The position numbers and the translations under genes are program-made. This document shows, piece by piece, positions 35,300 to 45,754 of a stretch of DNA of 64,000 nt; within the stretch, counting starts at the first letter, position 1, and every line of letters starts with the position of its first letter. The notes under the pieces were generated by a model. That model had not been told where the DNA came from. It ran no database searches and saw only the letters and a list, made by a program, of their open reading frames with translations. Location: the NCBI GenBank assembly GCA_913060665.1, contig CAJXUY010000012.1, forward strand, positions 102,127 through 166,126. The letters run 5' to 3'. This DNA comes from an uncultured Oleiphilaceae bacterium. GTDB taxonomy: Bacteria > Pseudomonadota > Gammaproteobacteria > Pseudomonadales > Oleiphilaceae.

Positions 35300-37285
35300 C
35301 TAATCAATATGCTCTTGCGGCCTGCACAGATAATACCCCATCGCGCCATCGATGCCGAGAGGTTCAATAGAGTCCCACTCATCTTCGAATTCAACCCCCA
35401 CTGCAATAACCTGAATATCCTGGCCGTGGGCAATTTGTAAAACTGACCGTAAAAAGAACTGATTATCCCGACTATGTTGAATATCCCGGATAAAACTATG
35501 ATCAACCTTAATATAGTGGATTGACAGATGCTGCAAGTATGCAAACGGAACAGCGGCCACTCCAAATTTATCAATAGACACTTCATACCCCAGCTTTACA
35601 CTTGCTGCTACAACTCTTTCAAGCGATTCACTGGCAAGTTGCAGGCTATACTCTGATATTTCAAAAATAAGCACTTTTGCAGCTGTCGGGTGTCGCTTCA
35701 TTTTACGTAAGAACCACTCAACAAATGGCTCATCCGCCAACGAGTGAACAGATAAATTAACACAGTAACGTATTTCCCCCCCTTTACCCTCGACCAGTTC
35801 AATCATTTTCTCGACCACCAGTCGGTCGAAGTCAGCCAACATAGAAAAGCGTTCAGCCATCGGGATGAACACCCCAGCTACGACCAGTTCGCCATTCACC
35901 TCAATACGAGACAAGACTTGATGATGGAGAATGGTGGCGCGATCTCCGCCGTAAACCGGCTGATAATGGAAGGTGATGTTTTTATCAGCAAACGCTTCAA
36001 GCAGTATTTTCTGCCATTCACTAGCCTGCCTAACCGCCTCACCGGGGGTTGCAAAACTGCTTTCACCCACATACCGCTGCCAGCCATTCGGCCCTGCAGC
36101 CTGAGCGCTACGCAATGCCATATCGGCTTCGGATAAAAAAACAGGCAGAGGCATATTAGTCAATGTCGATGCAACACCAATATGCAACACATCATTACGA
36201 CAGATTTGTTTGACTAGATGTAGCCCCGATAATTTATGCAGCAAGTCATTGGCAAATTTGTCGGCCTGATCATCAACAATCCCCGGCAAAAACACTGAAA
36301 AATCCGAACCAGACCGACGAGCAACAAAGGCGCCTGCCACCTGAGCAACACTCGATTTAACCGACTCTGCAATCTCGATCAATAAATCATCACCCGAGCG
36401 ACGGCCATGCTTCTGGTTATAACTCGAAAAATCGCTTAGTTGAATTAAACACAAACTACCCACGGCAGCACTTTGCTTTGACTCAAGCTCGGCCTTCAGC
36501 CGCCCATCAAACTCTGCACGATTACCCAACCCAGTGATAGGGTCATGGAAAGATTGTGTTCGTAAATGTTCAATCAGCGACAACTGTTCACCAAACATCT
36601 TGCCAAGCCGGTCTGACATACTATTCATTGCAACCGCAACACGCTTCAATTCACGGGTTTTTGGCATCGGCGCACGAAAACTAAAATCTCTATTTCTAAC
36701 CGCTTTCGCTTGTTTCTCTATTCGCGTCAACGGAAGTAAAATGGTAGTGATTACTAGCTGCATGACCAAAAATGCCACTGCGGAAATCAACGCAAACCAT
36801 ACTAACTCTATTTTTAAGCTTTCCCATAATTTAATATAGGCATACCCAGGGTGGCTAACGACAGAGACACTACCCAACTGGCTCCAACCATTCATTATCT
36901 CGGCCTTACCTTCCGGAGCTTCCAGCGCTATTTGACTCACAAACCAACCAGGAACACCTTCAATGTTCATAGGCGCATGGCGCAGAACTTTTGCCTGCCC
37001 ATTAACATCATAATAGATAATATGGCGATAATATCCGTGATCAAACATTGCATCAATGATTAGCTCAGCGCTCACCAAATCATTCGCATCGATAACCGTT
37101 GATAACAACAACCCCAGAGATGTTGCAGCATCCTGAGCATGCGAGCCCAACTGCTGCTGCATATACTCTTTAGCGCTACTTACGTTTAGAAAGAAATTCA
37201 AAACAAGTAGCAAAGCCATCAGCAAACCTGTAAACCAAAGCAGCATCAGCTTTAAAGTAATACTTCGAGGTTCTTTTTTATTCAT
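35300..37285 (-). CDS. LapD-like c-di-GMP receptor with degenerate GGDEF and EAL domains
   Basis: A 661-residue inner-membrane protein: helix 1 (about 15-30), a periplasmic LapD/MoxY-type domain (about 30-150), helix 2 (about 155-178), HAMP (about 180-235), GGDEF (about 245-400) and EAL (about 415-655). The cyclase site is RSGSDF instead of GGDEF (near 325), and the EAL motif is replaced by HQV (near 455), so neither enzyme should work. This is the LapD design, in which the EAL domain binds c-di-GMP and the periplasmic domain holds the LapG protease. No lapG or large adhesin gene is in the window. ATG has GAGG upstream. Confidence 0.85.
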   Translation of the reverse strand: MNKKEPRSITLKLMLLWFTGLLMALLLVLNFFLNVSSAKEYMQQQLGSHAQDAATSLGLLLSTVIDANDLVSAELIIDAMFDHGYYRHIIYYDVNGQAKVLRHAPMNIEGVPGWFVSQIALEAPEGKAEIMNGWSQLGSVSVVSHPGYAYIKLWESLKIELVWFALISAVAFLVMQLVITTILLPLTRIEKQAKAVRNRDFSFRAPMPKTRELKRVAVAMNSMSDRLGKMFGEQLSLIEHLRTQSFHDPITGLGNRAEFDGRLKAELESKQSAAVGSLCLIQLSDFSSYNQKHGRRSGDDLLIEIAESVKSSVAQVAGAFVARRSGSDFSVFLPGIVDDQADKFANDLLHKLSGLHLVKQICRNDVLHIGVASTLTNMPLPVFLSEADMALRSAQAAGPNGWQRYVGESSFATPGEAVRQASEWQKILLEAFADKNITFHYQPVYGGDRATILHHQVLSRIEVNGELVVAGVFIPMAERFSMLADFDRLVVEKMIELVEGKGGEIRYCVNLSVHSLADEPFVEWFLRKMKRHPTAAKVLIFEISEYSLQLASESLERVVAASVKLGYEVSIDKFGVAAVPFAYLQHLSIHYIKVDHSFIRDIQHSRDNQFFLRSVLQIAHGQDIQVIAVGVEFEDEWDSIEPLGIDGAMGYYLCRPQEHID

Positions 37286-37677
37286 TTTAATTACCTCATG
37301 ATCAGATCCATTCGGAATCTATTCAAGCACTCCTGCCATTAACACTGCTAAATAATGCTGTTTAACTAAGCAAAACCCAGTCTGCTACCAAACGTCAATA
37401 TGCGCATATTCAAATTGCAATAGTAACCATTTTCACAATTTTAATATGATCACATTCTGATTTATTACAAATAGTTACACACTATGACATTAAAGGGCTA
37501 TATTACATACTATAGTCCGGTAGAAAATCTCTACAATAATAGTTAGAGTTTTTAGAAAAATAGCGCAATAAATATAATAAACCACTATCGTGAAAGCTTA
37601 TCAATGAAAGAGCCTGTTACAGAGTCACGCTCGTTTAATGATTCAGAGATATAGCCTCACGACCGAAGGAACAGTTA
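37286..37677. other. Divergent AT-rich intergenic region of c-di-GMP genes
   Basis: A 392 bp region between the LapD-like gene and the response regulator, so it should contain both promoters. It is strongly AT-rich around 37400-37570. An inverted repeat GGGCTATA (37495-37502) / TATAGTCC (37511-37518), with one G-T pair, is a candidate operator. No coding frame, RNA gene or clear sigma-70 hexamer pair was identified. Confidence 0.4.
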
Positions 37678-39306
37678 ATGTCATCAGAAGATCAGCGGGA
37701 CAAACTCAAACAACATTTTTCTAAACGAGTGACCAGTCAAGCCCGCATAGTGCTCGATAACTGGCAAAAACTTAAAGACTCTGACTGGGCCGATATGCAG
37801 TGGCTAAATGACCTGAAAGAGTCGTCTGCAAAACTGGGTAAGTTTGCATCCCGTTTTGAAATGGCACAACACCAACTGGTAGCCAATGACTTAACAAAAG
37901 AATTGGATTCCATTAACGAAGATGCAACATCCCTAGATGAACTTAAAAAAGAAAAAATAAATAAAGTCATTTCGGCACTCAGCGAATGCACACAACGCAA
38001 AAGCGACAACAATGATAGCGCGACACCACGAACCTTTCTTCGAACACCCATTTACATCGCAATTAATAACAAAGAAAACGCTCAACGGATCATTAAACAA
38101 CTCGAGTTTTTTGGCTTCCGAGCACTCTGCTTTGATACAGGAGAGGGTCTGATTAAAGCAGCAAAACACGATAAGCCTGAAACTATTGTCATTGATGTCA
38201 ATTTTGGCGGTGAGCGATTCTCCGGTATTGAAACCATCAAGTCGATACAGTCTAACCACGAGATGCCTATCCCGATTATCTATACCAGTGACGAAGATGA
38301 TGATATTGAAATTCGGTTGATGGCCTCACGAAGTGGCGGCGAAGAATTTTTCTATAAGGTTGTCGACCTTGGTCAGCTAATAGAGAAGATTGAAGAGTAT
38401 ACCAATGCTAGCCCACTCGACCCATATAAGGTGTTGGTGGTTGACGATTCTAGAGCTCAGGCTCGCTATATCGAAAATGTTCTTGCTAAAGCAGGCATGA
38501 CTACCTGTGTTATTACTGACCCTATGCAGGTACTTATTGCGCTTAATGAGTTTTCCCCTGAAATTGTCATCATGGATATGTATATGCCAGGGTGCACAGG
38601 AATGGAGCTGGCAAGAGTTATTCGGCAGCAGGATAAGTTTCACAGCGTACCGATTATTTATTTATCTGCAGAAGATGATATCAACAAACAGCTCCATGCG
38701 ATGAGCCTGGGCGGAGATGACTTCTTAACCAAGCCCATCAACCCCAAACATTTGACCTCGACAATTCATAACCGTGGGCGCCGTGCCAGGTCATTATTGG
38801 CGCTGATGATTAGGGATAGCCTAACAGGCCTCTATAATCACACCCACACGCTCTACTTACTTGAAACAGAAATAGCCAAAGCCAGCCAAAACGGAACAAA
38901 ACTCACGTTTGCTATGCTAGATATCGATTTCTTCAAAAAAATTAATGATAGCTACGGACATCCTATCGGCGACCGTGTATTGAAAAGTCTATCGCTGTTT
39001 TTAAAGCAACGCCTAAGAAAAACCGACCATATTGGTCGTTATGGAGGCGAAGAATTTGCCATCGTACTGCCTAACACAAGTGAAAGTGATGCGAAGGTAA
39101 TACTCAACGAAATTCGCGAGAAGTTTTCTGAGTTACGGCAACCTGCAGGTGATACGGAATTTCAGGTTACCTTTAGCTGTGGCCTCGCATCTGGCTCAGA
39201 TGAAAACGCACAACTTATTTGTGAGCGGGCCGATAACGCATTGTACGACGCTAAACGTTCAGGGCGTAATACCGTTCGCACTTATCGCGAGCCCCCAGAT
39301 CAATAG
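37678..39306 (+). CDS. Response regulator diguanylate cyclase (pseudo-REC, REC, GGDEF)
   Basis: A 542-residue cytoplasmic protein. Residues about 1-110 are helical and Hpt-like but lack an obvious phosphorylatable histidine. A degenerate receiver (about 120-240) lacks the acidic pair at its start. The second receiver (about 250-370) is intact: VVDDSRAQ near 255, phospho-acceptor Asp300 in IVIMDMYMPG, and Lys in FLTKPI. The GGDEF domain (about 385-538) has GGEEF at 456-460 and an RxxD inhibition site (RKTD) five residues before. It should make c-di-GMP when Asp300 is phosphorylated. The cognate kinase is not adjacent. Confidence 0.92.
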   Translation: MSSEDQRDKLKQHFSKRVTSQARIVLDNWQKLKDSDWADMQWLNDLKESSAKLGKFASRFEMAQHQLVANDLTKELDSINEDATSLDELKKEKINKVISALSECTQRKSDNNDSATPRTFLRTPIYIAINNKENAQRIIKQLEFFGFRALCFDTGEGLIKAAKHDKPETIVIDVNFGGERFSGIETIKSIQSNHEMPIPIIYTSDEDDDIEIRLMASRSGGEEFFYKVVDLGQLIEKIEEYTNASPLDPYKVLVVDDSRAQARYIENVLAKAGMTTCVITDPMQVLIALNEFSPEIVIMDMYMPGCTGMELARVIRQQDKFHSVPIIYLSAEDDINKQLHAMSLGGDDFLTKPINPKHLTSTIHNRGRRARSLLALMIRDSLTGLYNHTHTLYLLETEIAKASQNGTKLTFAMLDIDFFKKINDSYGHPIGDRVLKSLSLFLKQRLRKTDHIGRYGGEEFAIVLPNTSESDAKVILNEIREKFSELRQPAGDTEFQVTFSCGLASGSDENAQLICERADNALYDAKRSGRNTVRTYREPPDQ

Positions 39307-39342
39307 TCGAGACACGCGCCTCAATAACATTAATGACAAAAC

Positions 39343-39389
39343 AAGTTTGCCGAATTTTCTTGAAAATATAGAGAAAAGACGGCAAACTT
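39343..39389 (+). other. Extended inverted repeat upstream of aroQ
   Basis: AAGTTTGCCG (39343-39352) pairs with CGGCAAACTT (39380-39389), and inside the loop ATTTTC-TT-GAAAAT forms a second stem. It lies between the diguanylate cyclase stop and aroQ. It could end the upstream transcript without a T-run or be an operator or leader structure for aroQ-accBC. Confidence 0.45.
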
Positions 39390-39463
39390 CGTTAAAATCG
39401 CAACAAAATTGACGTCACCCATCATCAACTAATCACTCAACCACCGGGAAAGGACATTCCGCT

Positions 39464-39901
39464 ATGTCGACAATTCTTGTTCTTCATGGTCCTAACTTAA
39501 ATATGCTGGGTAATCGAGAACCTGAGATCTATGGTTCTGAAACCTTAAGTGATATTAATCAACGACTGCAAAATACGGCAGCCGAGCTCGGGCATCACCT
39601 GCAAACGCTTCAAAGCAATGCAGAGTATGAGCTTATTGACCGAGTGCACGACGCTAAACAAGAAGGGGTCGACTTTATTGTTATAAACCCCGCTGCATTT
39701 ACTCATACCAGTGTCGCGCTTAGAGATGCTCTGCTTGCAGTTGAAATACCATTTATTGAAGTACACCTATCAAATGTGCACTCAAGAGAAGCCTTTAGGC
39801 ACCATTCCTATTTTTCGGACGTTGCTATCGGCGTTATTTGTGGTTTAGGTAGTCAAGGCTATGACCTGGCCTTAAACGCAGCTATCAAACAGTTGAACTG
39901 A
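39464..39901 (+). CDS. aroQ: Type II 3-dehydroquinate dehydratase
   Basis: A 145-residue enzyme of the shikimate pathway, converting 3-dehydroquinate to 3-dehydroshikimate. The active-site features are [19 protein letters not shown] at the N-terminus (Asn, Arg and catalytic Tyr), [17 protein letters not shown] near residue 75, and [18 protein letters not shown] near residue 100. It directly precedes accB-accC, the arrangement found in many gammaproteobacteria. Confidence 0.97.
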   Translation: MSTILVLHGPNLNMLGNREPEIYGSETLSDINQRLQNTAAELGHHLQTLQSNAEYELIDRVHDAKQEGVDFIVINPAAFTHTSVALRDALLAVEIPFIEVHLSNVHSREAFRHHSYFSDVAIGVICGLGSQGYDLALNAAIKQLN

Positions 39902-39991
39902 TTAACCAGTGTAAGTCAGCTTAAATATAACAACAATCACCGCCGCTCGAATAAAAATTTAAGCTACCTACGGCGAAAAGAGATATTAAAT

Positions 39992-40447
39992 ATGGATATT
40001 CGTAAGATAAAAAAACTGATTGAGCTAATCGAAGAGTCTGACATTGAAGAAATAGAGATTAAAGAAGGTGATGACTCGGTTCGCATAAGTAGACGCAAAC
40101 AGGTTACCGAACTAGCCCCACAGCCGGCCTTTGTGGCTGCACCTGCCGCCTCACAGCCACCAGCGGACGCTAACACATCAACGGAAAGTGAATCATCAAC
40201 GTCTTCGCTAAACGGCCATGTGGTTCGATCACCGATGGTAGGTACGTTTTACCGAGCGGCCTCACCCAGCGCACCTACATTTATTGAAGTCGGCCAAACC
40301 ATTAAAGCCGGCGACACTATTTGCATTGTCGAAGCCATGAAGATGATGAACCAGATAGAAGCAGATAAAACCGGTACAGTTTCAGAAATTCTCATCGAAA
40401 ATGGGCAACCTGTCGAATTCGATCAACCCCTTATCACAATTGTTTGA
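39992..40447 (+). CDS. accB: Biotin carboxyl carrier protein of acetyl-CoA carboxylase
   Basis: A 151-residue protein with an N-terminal helical segment, a Pro/Ala/Ser-rich linker (about 42-75) and a C-terminal biotinyl domain (about 78-151). Biotin attaches to Lys117 in the EAMKM motif. It shuttles carboxyl groups between AccC and the transcarboxylase to make malonyl-CoA for fatty acids. accC begins 13 bp later. Confidence 0.97.
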   Translation: MDIRKIKKLIELIEESDIEEIEIKEGDDSVRISRRKQVTELAPQPAFVAAPAASQPPADANTSTESESSTSSLNGHVVRSPMVGTFYRAASPSAPTFIEVGQTIKAGDTICIVEAMKMMNQIEADKTGTVSEILIENGQPVEFDQPLITIV

Positions 40448-40460
40448 TTGAGTAAGCAGC

Positions 40461-41801
40461 ATGATTGAGAAAGTACTAATCGCCAACCGCGGAGAGATCG
40501 CCCTTCGTATTTTGCGAGCATGCAAAGAGCTAGGTATCCAAACCGTTGCCGTACACTCTCGGGTAGACCGAGACCTAATGCACGTAAGAATGGCAGACGA
40601 ATCCGTTTGCATAGGGCCAGATAGTCCTACTAACAGCTACCTAAACGTACCCGCTATTATTGCCGCAGCAGAAGTAACTGATGCTGTCGCTATTCACCCA
40701 GGTTACGGTTTCTTGGCAGAGAATGCCGACTTTGCTGAGCAGGTTGAGAAAAGTGGGTTTGCCTTTATCGGGCCTTCCCATGACGTCATTCGCCTCATGG
40801 GGAATAAAGTTTCTGCGATTCAGGCCATGGCCAAAGCCTCCGTGCCAACGGTCCCTGGTTCAGATGGACCCGTCACCAACAACGCTGATCGTACTCTCGC
40901 TATCGCCCACAAAATCGGCTACCCCATCATGATCAAGGCTGCATCCGGTGGCGGCGGAAGAGGCATGAAAGCGGTTTATACTGAAGCGGATCTTCTCAGC
41001 AGCATTCAATTAACACAAAGTGAAGCAAAAGCGGCTTTTGGTGATGACACAGTCTATCTCGAAAAATTTCTAGATCGACCCCGTCATGTAGAAGTTCAGG
41101 TTCTGGCTGACGGTCAGGGTAATGCCATCCACCTCGGTGATCGCGACTGCTCGTTGCAACGACGCCATCAAAAAGTGATTGAAGAAGCCCCTGCCCCAAA
41201 CATCAATAGTCAAGCAAGAGAGGCGGTTTTAAAGGCATGCACCAACGCCTGTATAGATATCGGTTACAAAGGAGCTGGAACCTTCGAATTCCTTTATCAA
41301 GATGAACAGTTTTACTTTATTGAGATGAATACCCGTATTCAGGTAGAACACCCAGTTTCAGAAATGATCAGCGGTATCGATATCGTAAAAGAGCAACTAC
41401 GCATCGCCAGCGGCTTACCACTTTCAGTTTGCCAAGACGAGATTTCCTTTAGTGGACATGCCGTTGAATGCCGCATCAATGCTGAAGACCCTAAATCGTT
41501 TATTCCAAGCCCCGGCAAGGTGAATCATTTCCATGCGCCGGGCGGTTATGGCGTCAGAGTAGACTCGCACCTGTTTAGTGGATACAACGTTCCACCCTTT
41601 TATGACTCACTCATCGGTAAGTTAATTACCCATGGAGAGGACCGAGAGAGCGCACTTAACCGGATGTCAGTTGCGCTTAACGAACTCGTCATTGATGGTA
41701 TAAAAACCAATGTTTCGTTGCATCAGAGACTAGTAAAAGATCCAGGCTTTCGCCAAGGTGACTTTACTATTCACTACCTGGAGCAACTCATCAAAAAGTG
41801 A
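40461..41801 (+). CDS. accC: Biotin carboxylase subunit of acetyl-CoA carboxylase
   Basis: A 446-residue ATP-grasp enzyme that carboxylates biotin on AccB. It has the start [40 protein letters not shown] near residue 76, the glycine-rich ATP loop [13 protein letters not shown] near residue 160, and [15 protein letters not shown] near residue 288. Length equals the family norm (about 449). It forms an operon with accB. Confidence 0.98.
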   Translation: MIEKVLIANRGEIALRILRACKELGIQTVAVHSRVDRDLMHVRMADESVCIGPDSPTNSYLNVPAIIAAAEVTDAVAIHPGYGFLAENADFAEQVEKSGFAFIGPSHDVIRLMGNKVSAIQAMAKASVPTVPGSDGPVTNNADRTLAIAHKIGYPIMIKAASGGGGRGMKAVYTEADLLSSIQLTQSEAKAAFGDDTVYLEKFLDRPRHVEVQVLADGQGNAIHLGDRDCSLQRRHQKVIEEAPAPNINSQAREAVLKACTNACIDIGYKGAGTFEFLYQDEQFYFIEMNTRIQVEHPVSEMISGIDIVKEQLRIASGLPLSVCQDEISFSGHAVECRINAEDPKSFIPSPGKVNHFHAPGGYGVRVDSHLFSGYNVPPFYDSLIGKLITHGEDRESALNRMSVALNELVIDGIKTNVSLHQRLVKDPGFRQGDFTIHYLEQLIKK

Positions 41802-41861
41802 CCCCCTTGGCCACCCGAAACACGCACTATAAATTGTTTAGCAATACGATAAGGTCATACC

Positions 41862-42752
41862 ATGCCGTGGATACAAGTTGTAATCGATATAGAACCCGCT
41901 CAGGTAGATAGTATTGAGGATCTATTGTTAGCCTCTGGAGCCTGCGCGGTAACAATGGAAGCCGGTAAAGACCAGCCTATTTACGAACCAGAACGCGGCA
42001 CAACACCGTTGTGGAAACACACCCAGCTAACGGGATTATTTGATGCCGCCGCCGACATGCAGGTAATCATTCCTCGAATTGAAGAGCGGTATCAAGCACT
42101 TAGCGGAAGCTCACTTCCCTCTCACAGAGTGGAGATCCTTGAAGATAAAGATTGGGAACGAGCCTGGATGGATAACTTCCACCCTATGCTGTTTGGCACG
42201 CGCCTTTGGGTTTGCCCAAGCTGGAGAGACCCAGAAGACCCTAATGGTATCAATCTAATGCTAGACCCAGGCCTTGCATTTGGTACCGGCACCCATCCCA
42301 CGACTGCCCTCTGCCTTGCTTGGCTAGATGCTCAGGACATCACCGACAAAGTGGTCATCGATTATGGTTGTGGCTCAGGTATTCTAGGCATAGCAGCATT
42401 ACTACTAGGCGCTAAACGCGTCATAGGTGTAGATAATGACCCTCAGGCACTTGAAGCATCACGAGAAAATACTCGGCGCAATAATATAGCTGAGGAACGG
42501 TTTGAAATTTATCTGCCGGGCGAAGCACCTGAAGTCGAAGCCGATATAATGATTGCCAATATACTCGCACAACCTCTTATCAGCCTTTCACCGACACTTG
42601 CCAAAATGACAAAACAAGGTGGACTACTAGTGCTGTCCGGTATCTTAGAGCAGCAAGCAAATGACGTTAACGAGCGCTATAGTGAGTGGTTCAACATGGA
42701 CTCACCAAAGCAAAAAGAAGAGTGGATGAGATTAAGCGGCACCAAGCTGTAA
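41862..42752 (+). CDS. prmA: Ribosomal protein L11 methyltransferase
   Basis: A 296-residue enzyme that trimethylates ribosomal protein L11. The N-terminal substrate-recognition domain (about 1-110) is followed by a SAM-binding Rossmann fold with MLDPGLAFGTGTHPTT and VIDYGCGSGILGIAALLLGAKRVIGVDND given here in parts (about residues 127-190), and the catalytic-site MIANILAQPL near 235. It lies 60 bp after accC, as in related genomes. Confidence 0.96.
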   Translation: MPWIQVVIDIEPAQVDSIEDLLLASGACAVTMEAGKDQPIYEPERGTTPLWKHTQLTGLFDAAADMQVIIPRIEERYQALSGSSLPSHRVEILEDKDWERAWMDNFHPMLFGTRLWVCPSWRDPEDPNGINLMLDPGLAFGTGTHPTTALCLAWLDAQDITDKVVIDYGCGSGILGIAALLLGAKRVIGVDNDPQALEASRENTRRNNIAEERFEIYLPGEAPEVEADIMIANILAQPLISLSPTLAKMTKQGGLLVLSGILEQQANDVNERYSEWFNMDSPKQKEEWMRLSGTKL

Positions 42753-42871
42753 GCCTGATAATAAAAACAGGCGGAGGTTAAAAAGCACCGCTATTCAGCG
42801 TCTAAAAAAATCGCTACACTTAACCTCATTAATATGAGTCGGATACTATTCAAAGGATGTAAAAGGACGCG

Positions 42872-44152
42872 ATGAGTAACACCCACTTAACTCAATGCCC
42901 TCACTGTCAAGCGACCTTCAAAGTACAAGACCAGCACCTTAACGCAGCGGGCGGAAAAGTCCGTTGCGGGTCTTGCCTAGAAGTGTTTAACGCATTAGAA
43001 AGCCTGATTGAACCGACTCAAGCTAAAACTAACCTCAGCAGCCTGTCGAAACCAGCCGCCCAACCTCAAAACACCTCAACTGAAGTGACCGAGCCTAAAG
43101 TTTCAGGGACTCCTTCCCCAAAAAACAACGAAAGTACCGACGACAATAGCACCAACGACGATGAACTGGTTTTCGCCGACAACCCTGACGAAGATAGCGA
43201 AGATGATGGCTACACTGGCCCCGGTACATTTTCATCCGAACTAAGCGACAGCTTTCTTGAGCTCGGAGAAGGCGGAGAAAACCATTTCTCCGCCCATGAA
43301 TTAAAAGACAGTCTCGACGAGAGCATTAGCAGCAAAAAAGCCGGCTCGGATGAAAGTTGGGCCGAACAAATGCTGGAAGATATCGCAACCAACACAGCCA
43401 GCAAAGACGAACAACCTTCTCCATCCAATGAGCCGTTATTTTCTGCTGAATTCGCAGCGCTGGACCAAGAAGCACCGAGTAACCAAAGCCAAGGGCCATC
43501 AACTGACAATTCACAAGATGGTGAACCAGAGGCAACCAGCCACTCAAATCCAGACAGTTTCGATCAAAACAGGTCACAACCATACGCCAGCACTGGTTTA
43601 TCGCACCAATACCAGAACCTGCAAGCGGACCCTCTAGACCTCCCCCGCGCATCTGACCGCTCATTCTTAGGGACCTGTATTTGGACTATCATAAATCTTG
43701 GATTATTAATTACCTTGCTGGCACAACTTGCATGGTTTCACTACGACAAGCTCGCACGGTTTGACCAATTAAGACCGCTATATGAACAAGGCTGCCAGCT
43801 CGTAGGGTGTAAACTTCCAGACCTTGTTGACACCACAAAGATCAAAAGTCAAAACCTGATTGTTCGTAGCCACCCTACCGCGCGTAAGGCTCTGATCATC
43901 GACGCAGTCATCGTCAACCAGGCTCCGTTCGATCAACCATTTCCAAATCTTGCCCTCTACTTTTCGGACCTAAACAATAATATTATCGCCCAACGCTTGT
44001 TTGAACCTACTGATTACGTAGCGGGCGAGATTAAACACTGGTCAGCAATGCCCAAAGGCACTCCTATCCACATATCAATAGAAATACTTGACCCAGGCAA
44101 AAACGCTGTTAACTATTCTGTAGGTTTTTTCAAGCACACCCCCCAAAATTGA
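42872..44152 (+). CDS. Zinc-ribbon and DUF3426 domain membrane protein
   Basis: A 426-residue protein. The N-terminus is an MJ0042-type zinc ribbon (CPHCQATFKV...GGKVRCGSC, residues about 9-36). A long acidic, Ser/Asn/Glu-rich disordered linker (about 50-260) precedes one membrane helix (about 268-292) and the periplasmic DUF3426 domain (about 300-420). This layout is conserved between prmA and dusB in many gammaproteobacteria. The function is not established. Confidence 0.9.
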   Translation: MSNTHLTQCPHCQATFKVQDQHLNAAGGKVRCGSCLEVFNALESLIEPTQAKTNLSSLSKPAAQPQNTSTEVTEPKVSGTPSPKNNESTDDNSTNDDELVFADNPDEDSEDDGYTGPGTFSSELSDSFLELGEGGENHFSAHELKDSLDESISSKKAGSDESWAEQMLEDIATNTASKDEQPSPSNEPLFSAEFAALDQEAPSNQSQGPSTDNSQDGEPEATSHSNPDSFDQNRSQPYASTGLSHQYQNLQADPLDLPRASDRSFLGTCIWTIINLGLLITLLAQLAWFHYDKLARFDQLRPLYEQGCQLVGCKLPDLVDTTKIKSQNLIVRSHPTARKALIIDAVIVNQAPFDQPFPNLALYFSDLNNNIIAQRLFEPTDYVAGEIKHWSAMPKGTPIHISIEILDPGKNAVNYSVGFFKHTPQN

Positions 44153-44206
44153 GTTTTTTAGGTTTCGAGGGGGGGTTAGAACAAAAAACTGCAAAAAACC
44201 GCTCAA

Positions 44207-44234
44207 TTGTCAACCAATCTGTGTGAAAAATAAT
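44207..44234 (+). promoter_or_regulatory. Predicted promoter of dusB-fis
   Basis: A -35-like TTGTCA (44207-44212) and -10-like AATAAT (44229-44234) with a 16 bp spacer lie about 120 bp before dusB. Growth-phase control is known for the E. coli dusB-fis promoter; whether this promoter behaves the same way is not shown by the sequence. Confidence 0.4.
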
Positions 44235-44356
44235 CTATTTTTCCTTAAAAAGCCCCTTTATCGACAGGCCTCTGACGAGTATCATTACCCCCCCTGATCA
44301 GACCGGAACTAATTTCTTATTTCGGTCACTCAATAACCTTTCGACGAGATCAGCTA

Positions 44357-45346
44357 GTGATTCAAATTGGCCCTTACAAATTGAAAAATCAACTGATTTT
44401 AGCCCCAATGGCAGGGGTTACCGATCGCCCATTCAGACTCCTGTGTAGGAAAATGGGTGCGGGGATGGCTGTATCAGAAATGGTTATTGCAGATCCCAAA
44501 TTTTGGGGTACACGAAAATCAAAACACAGACTGGATCACACGGGCGAGCCAGACCCTCGTTCAGTTCAAATTGCCGGCGGCGAACCTGAGATGCTCGCAC
44601 TGGCCGCACAAATGAACCAGAAACAAGGCGCTCAAATTATTGATATCAATATGGGCTGCCCAGCTAAAAAAGTATGTAATCGCGCAGCGGGCTCTGCACT
44701 GCTAAAAGATGAGCCATTAGTTGCTAGCATTCTCAGGGCCGTGGTTGATGCGGTCGACATACCGGTTACATTAAAAATTCGAACCGGTTGGGATACCAAC
44801 CATAAAAACGCCATCACCATTGCACGTATGGCAGAAGATATCGGCATTCAAGCATTGGCCATTCATGGCCGAACTCGAACCTGCGGGTATAGCGGAGAAG
44901 CTGAATACGACAGCATAGCCGAAGTAAAACAGCGCATTAGTATTCCCGTCTTTGCCAATGGAGACATAGATACACCGGAAAAAGCCCAGTTTGTATTAAA
45001 CCATACCCAAGCAGATGGTTTACTGATTGGCCGAGCAGCTCAAGGTCGCCCCTGGATATTTAGGGAAATGGATCATTTTCTTAAAACAGGTGAACACCTT
45101 ACCCCCCCTAGCGCGTCTGAGGTGGGAGAAATCCTTCTTTCTCACCTTAAAGAATTGCACCAGTTTTACGGTGAGCATATGGGGACACGCATTGCCCGCA
45201 AGCATGTTGGCTGGTACCTGAAATCACACAAGGATGGAAGTGACTTCCGAAAAGACTTTAATAAGTTAGACTCAGCCCAGCAGCAAATTAATAACATCAT
45301 TAAGTATTTTGAGCGTTTAAGTAATGGAGAGGACATCGCCGCATGA
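44357..45346 (+). CDS. dusB: tRNA-dihydrouridine synthase DusB
   Basis: A 329-residue FMN enzyme that reduces uridine at D-loop positions of tRNA. Conserved parts are [13 protein letters not shown] near residue 15, the active-site [18 protein letters not shown] with its catalytic Cys near residue 100, IHGRTR near 168, and [12 protein letters not shown] near 223. The start is GTG, matching the E. coli start. It overlaps fis by 4 bp, the conserved dusB-fis operon. Confidence 0.97.
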   Translation: MIQIGPYKLKNQLILAPMAGVTDRPFRLLCRKMGAGMAVSEMVIADPKFWGTRKSKHRLDHTGEPDPRSVQIAGGEPEMLALAAQMNQKQGAQIIDINMGCPAKKVCNRAAGSALLKDEPLVASILRAVVDAVDIPVTLKIRTGWDTNHKNAITIARMAEDIGIQALAIHGRTRTCGYSGEAEYDSIAEVKQRISIPVFANGDIDTPEKAQFVLNHTQADGLLIGRAAQGRPWIFREMDHFLKTGEHLTPPSASEVGEILLSHLKELHQFYGEHMGTRIARKHVGWYLKSHKDGSDFRKDFNKLDSAQQQINNIIKYFERLSNGEDIAA

Positions 45347-45666
45347 CAACTGAAGCATTTGCAGAACCTTCCACTGCAATCCCAGTTTCTTTAACTGACA
45401 ACCAAACCGAAGTTGGCTTACCATTTGGTGCCGAAGGTAACGTAACTCTACGTGATAGCGTGGAAAAGTCGCTAATCAACTATTTCGCACAGTTAGATGG
45501 TACGCCTGCTACAGAAGTGTATCAGTTGGTCCTGACCGAAGTAGAAGCGCCGTTGCTAGAGCAGGTGATGAAGTACACACGAAACAACCAAACTAAAGCA
45601 TCTGTTTTATTAGGTTTGAACCGTGGAACTTTACGCAAAAAGCTAAAGCAATACGGTCTGCTATAA
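45343..45666 (+). CDS. fis: DNA-binding protein Fis
   Basis: A 107-residue nucleoid protein and regulator. The C-terminal helix-turn-helix is nearly identical to E. coli Fis ([19 protein letters not shown] followed by [12 protein letters not shown]). The N-terminal activation arm is slightly longer than in E. coli (98 residues). Translation is coupled to dusB through ATGA. Confidence 0.98.
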   Translation: MTTEAFAEPSTAIPVSLTDNQTEVGLPFGAEGNVTLRDSVEKSLINYFAQLDGTPATEVYQLVLTEVEAPLLEQVMKYTRNNQTKASVLLGLNRGTLRKKLKQYGLL

Positions 45667-45733
45667 TACCTGTCACAAGAGAAACACTGTCATCAGCACA
45701 CTCAGGGCACAGCAATAGCGCCGCTCGAACACA

Positions 45734-45754
45734 GTACCTGCGTAATACAGGTAC
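45734..45754 (+). other. Hairpin between fis and purH
   Basis: GTACCTG-CGTAATA-CAGGTAC is a perfect 7 bp stem with a 7-base loop in the 195 bp gap between fis and purH. No T-run follows. It is not a PurR-type box. It may be an operator or an RNA processing structure. Confidence 0.4.

Noticed and set aside
43326..43664. Overlapping long frames on both strands in the DUF3426 gene
   Set aside because: They arise from the low-complexity Ser/Asn/Glu linker of the real gene.
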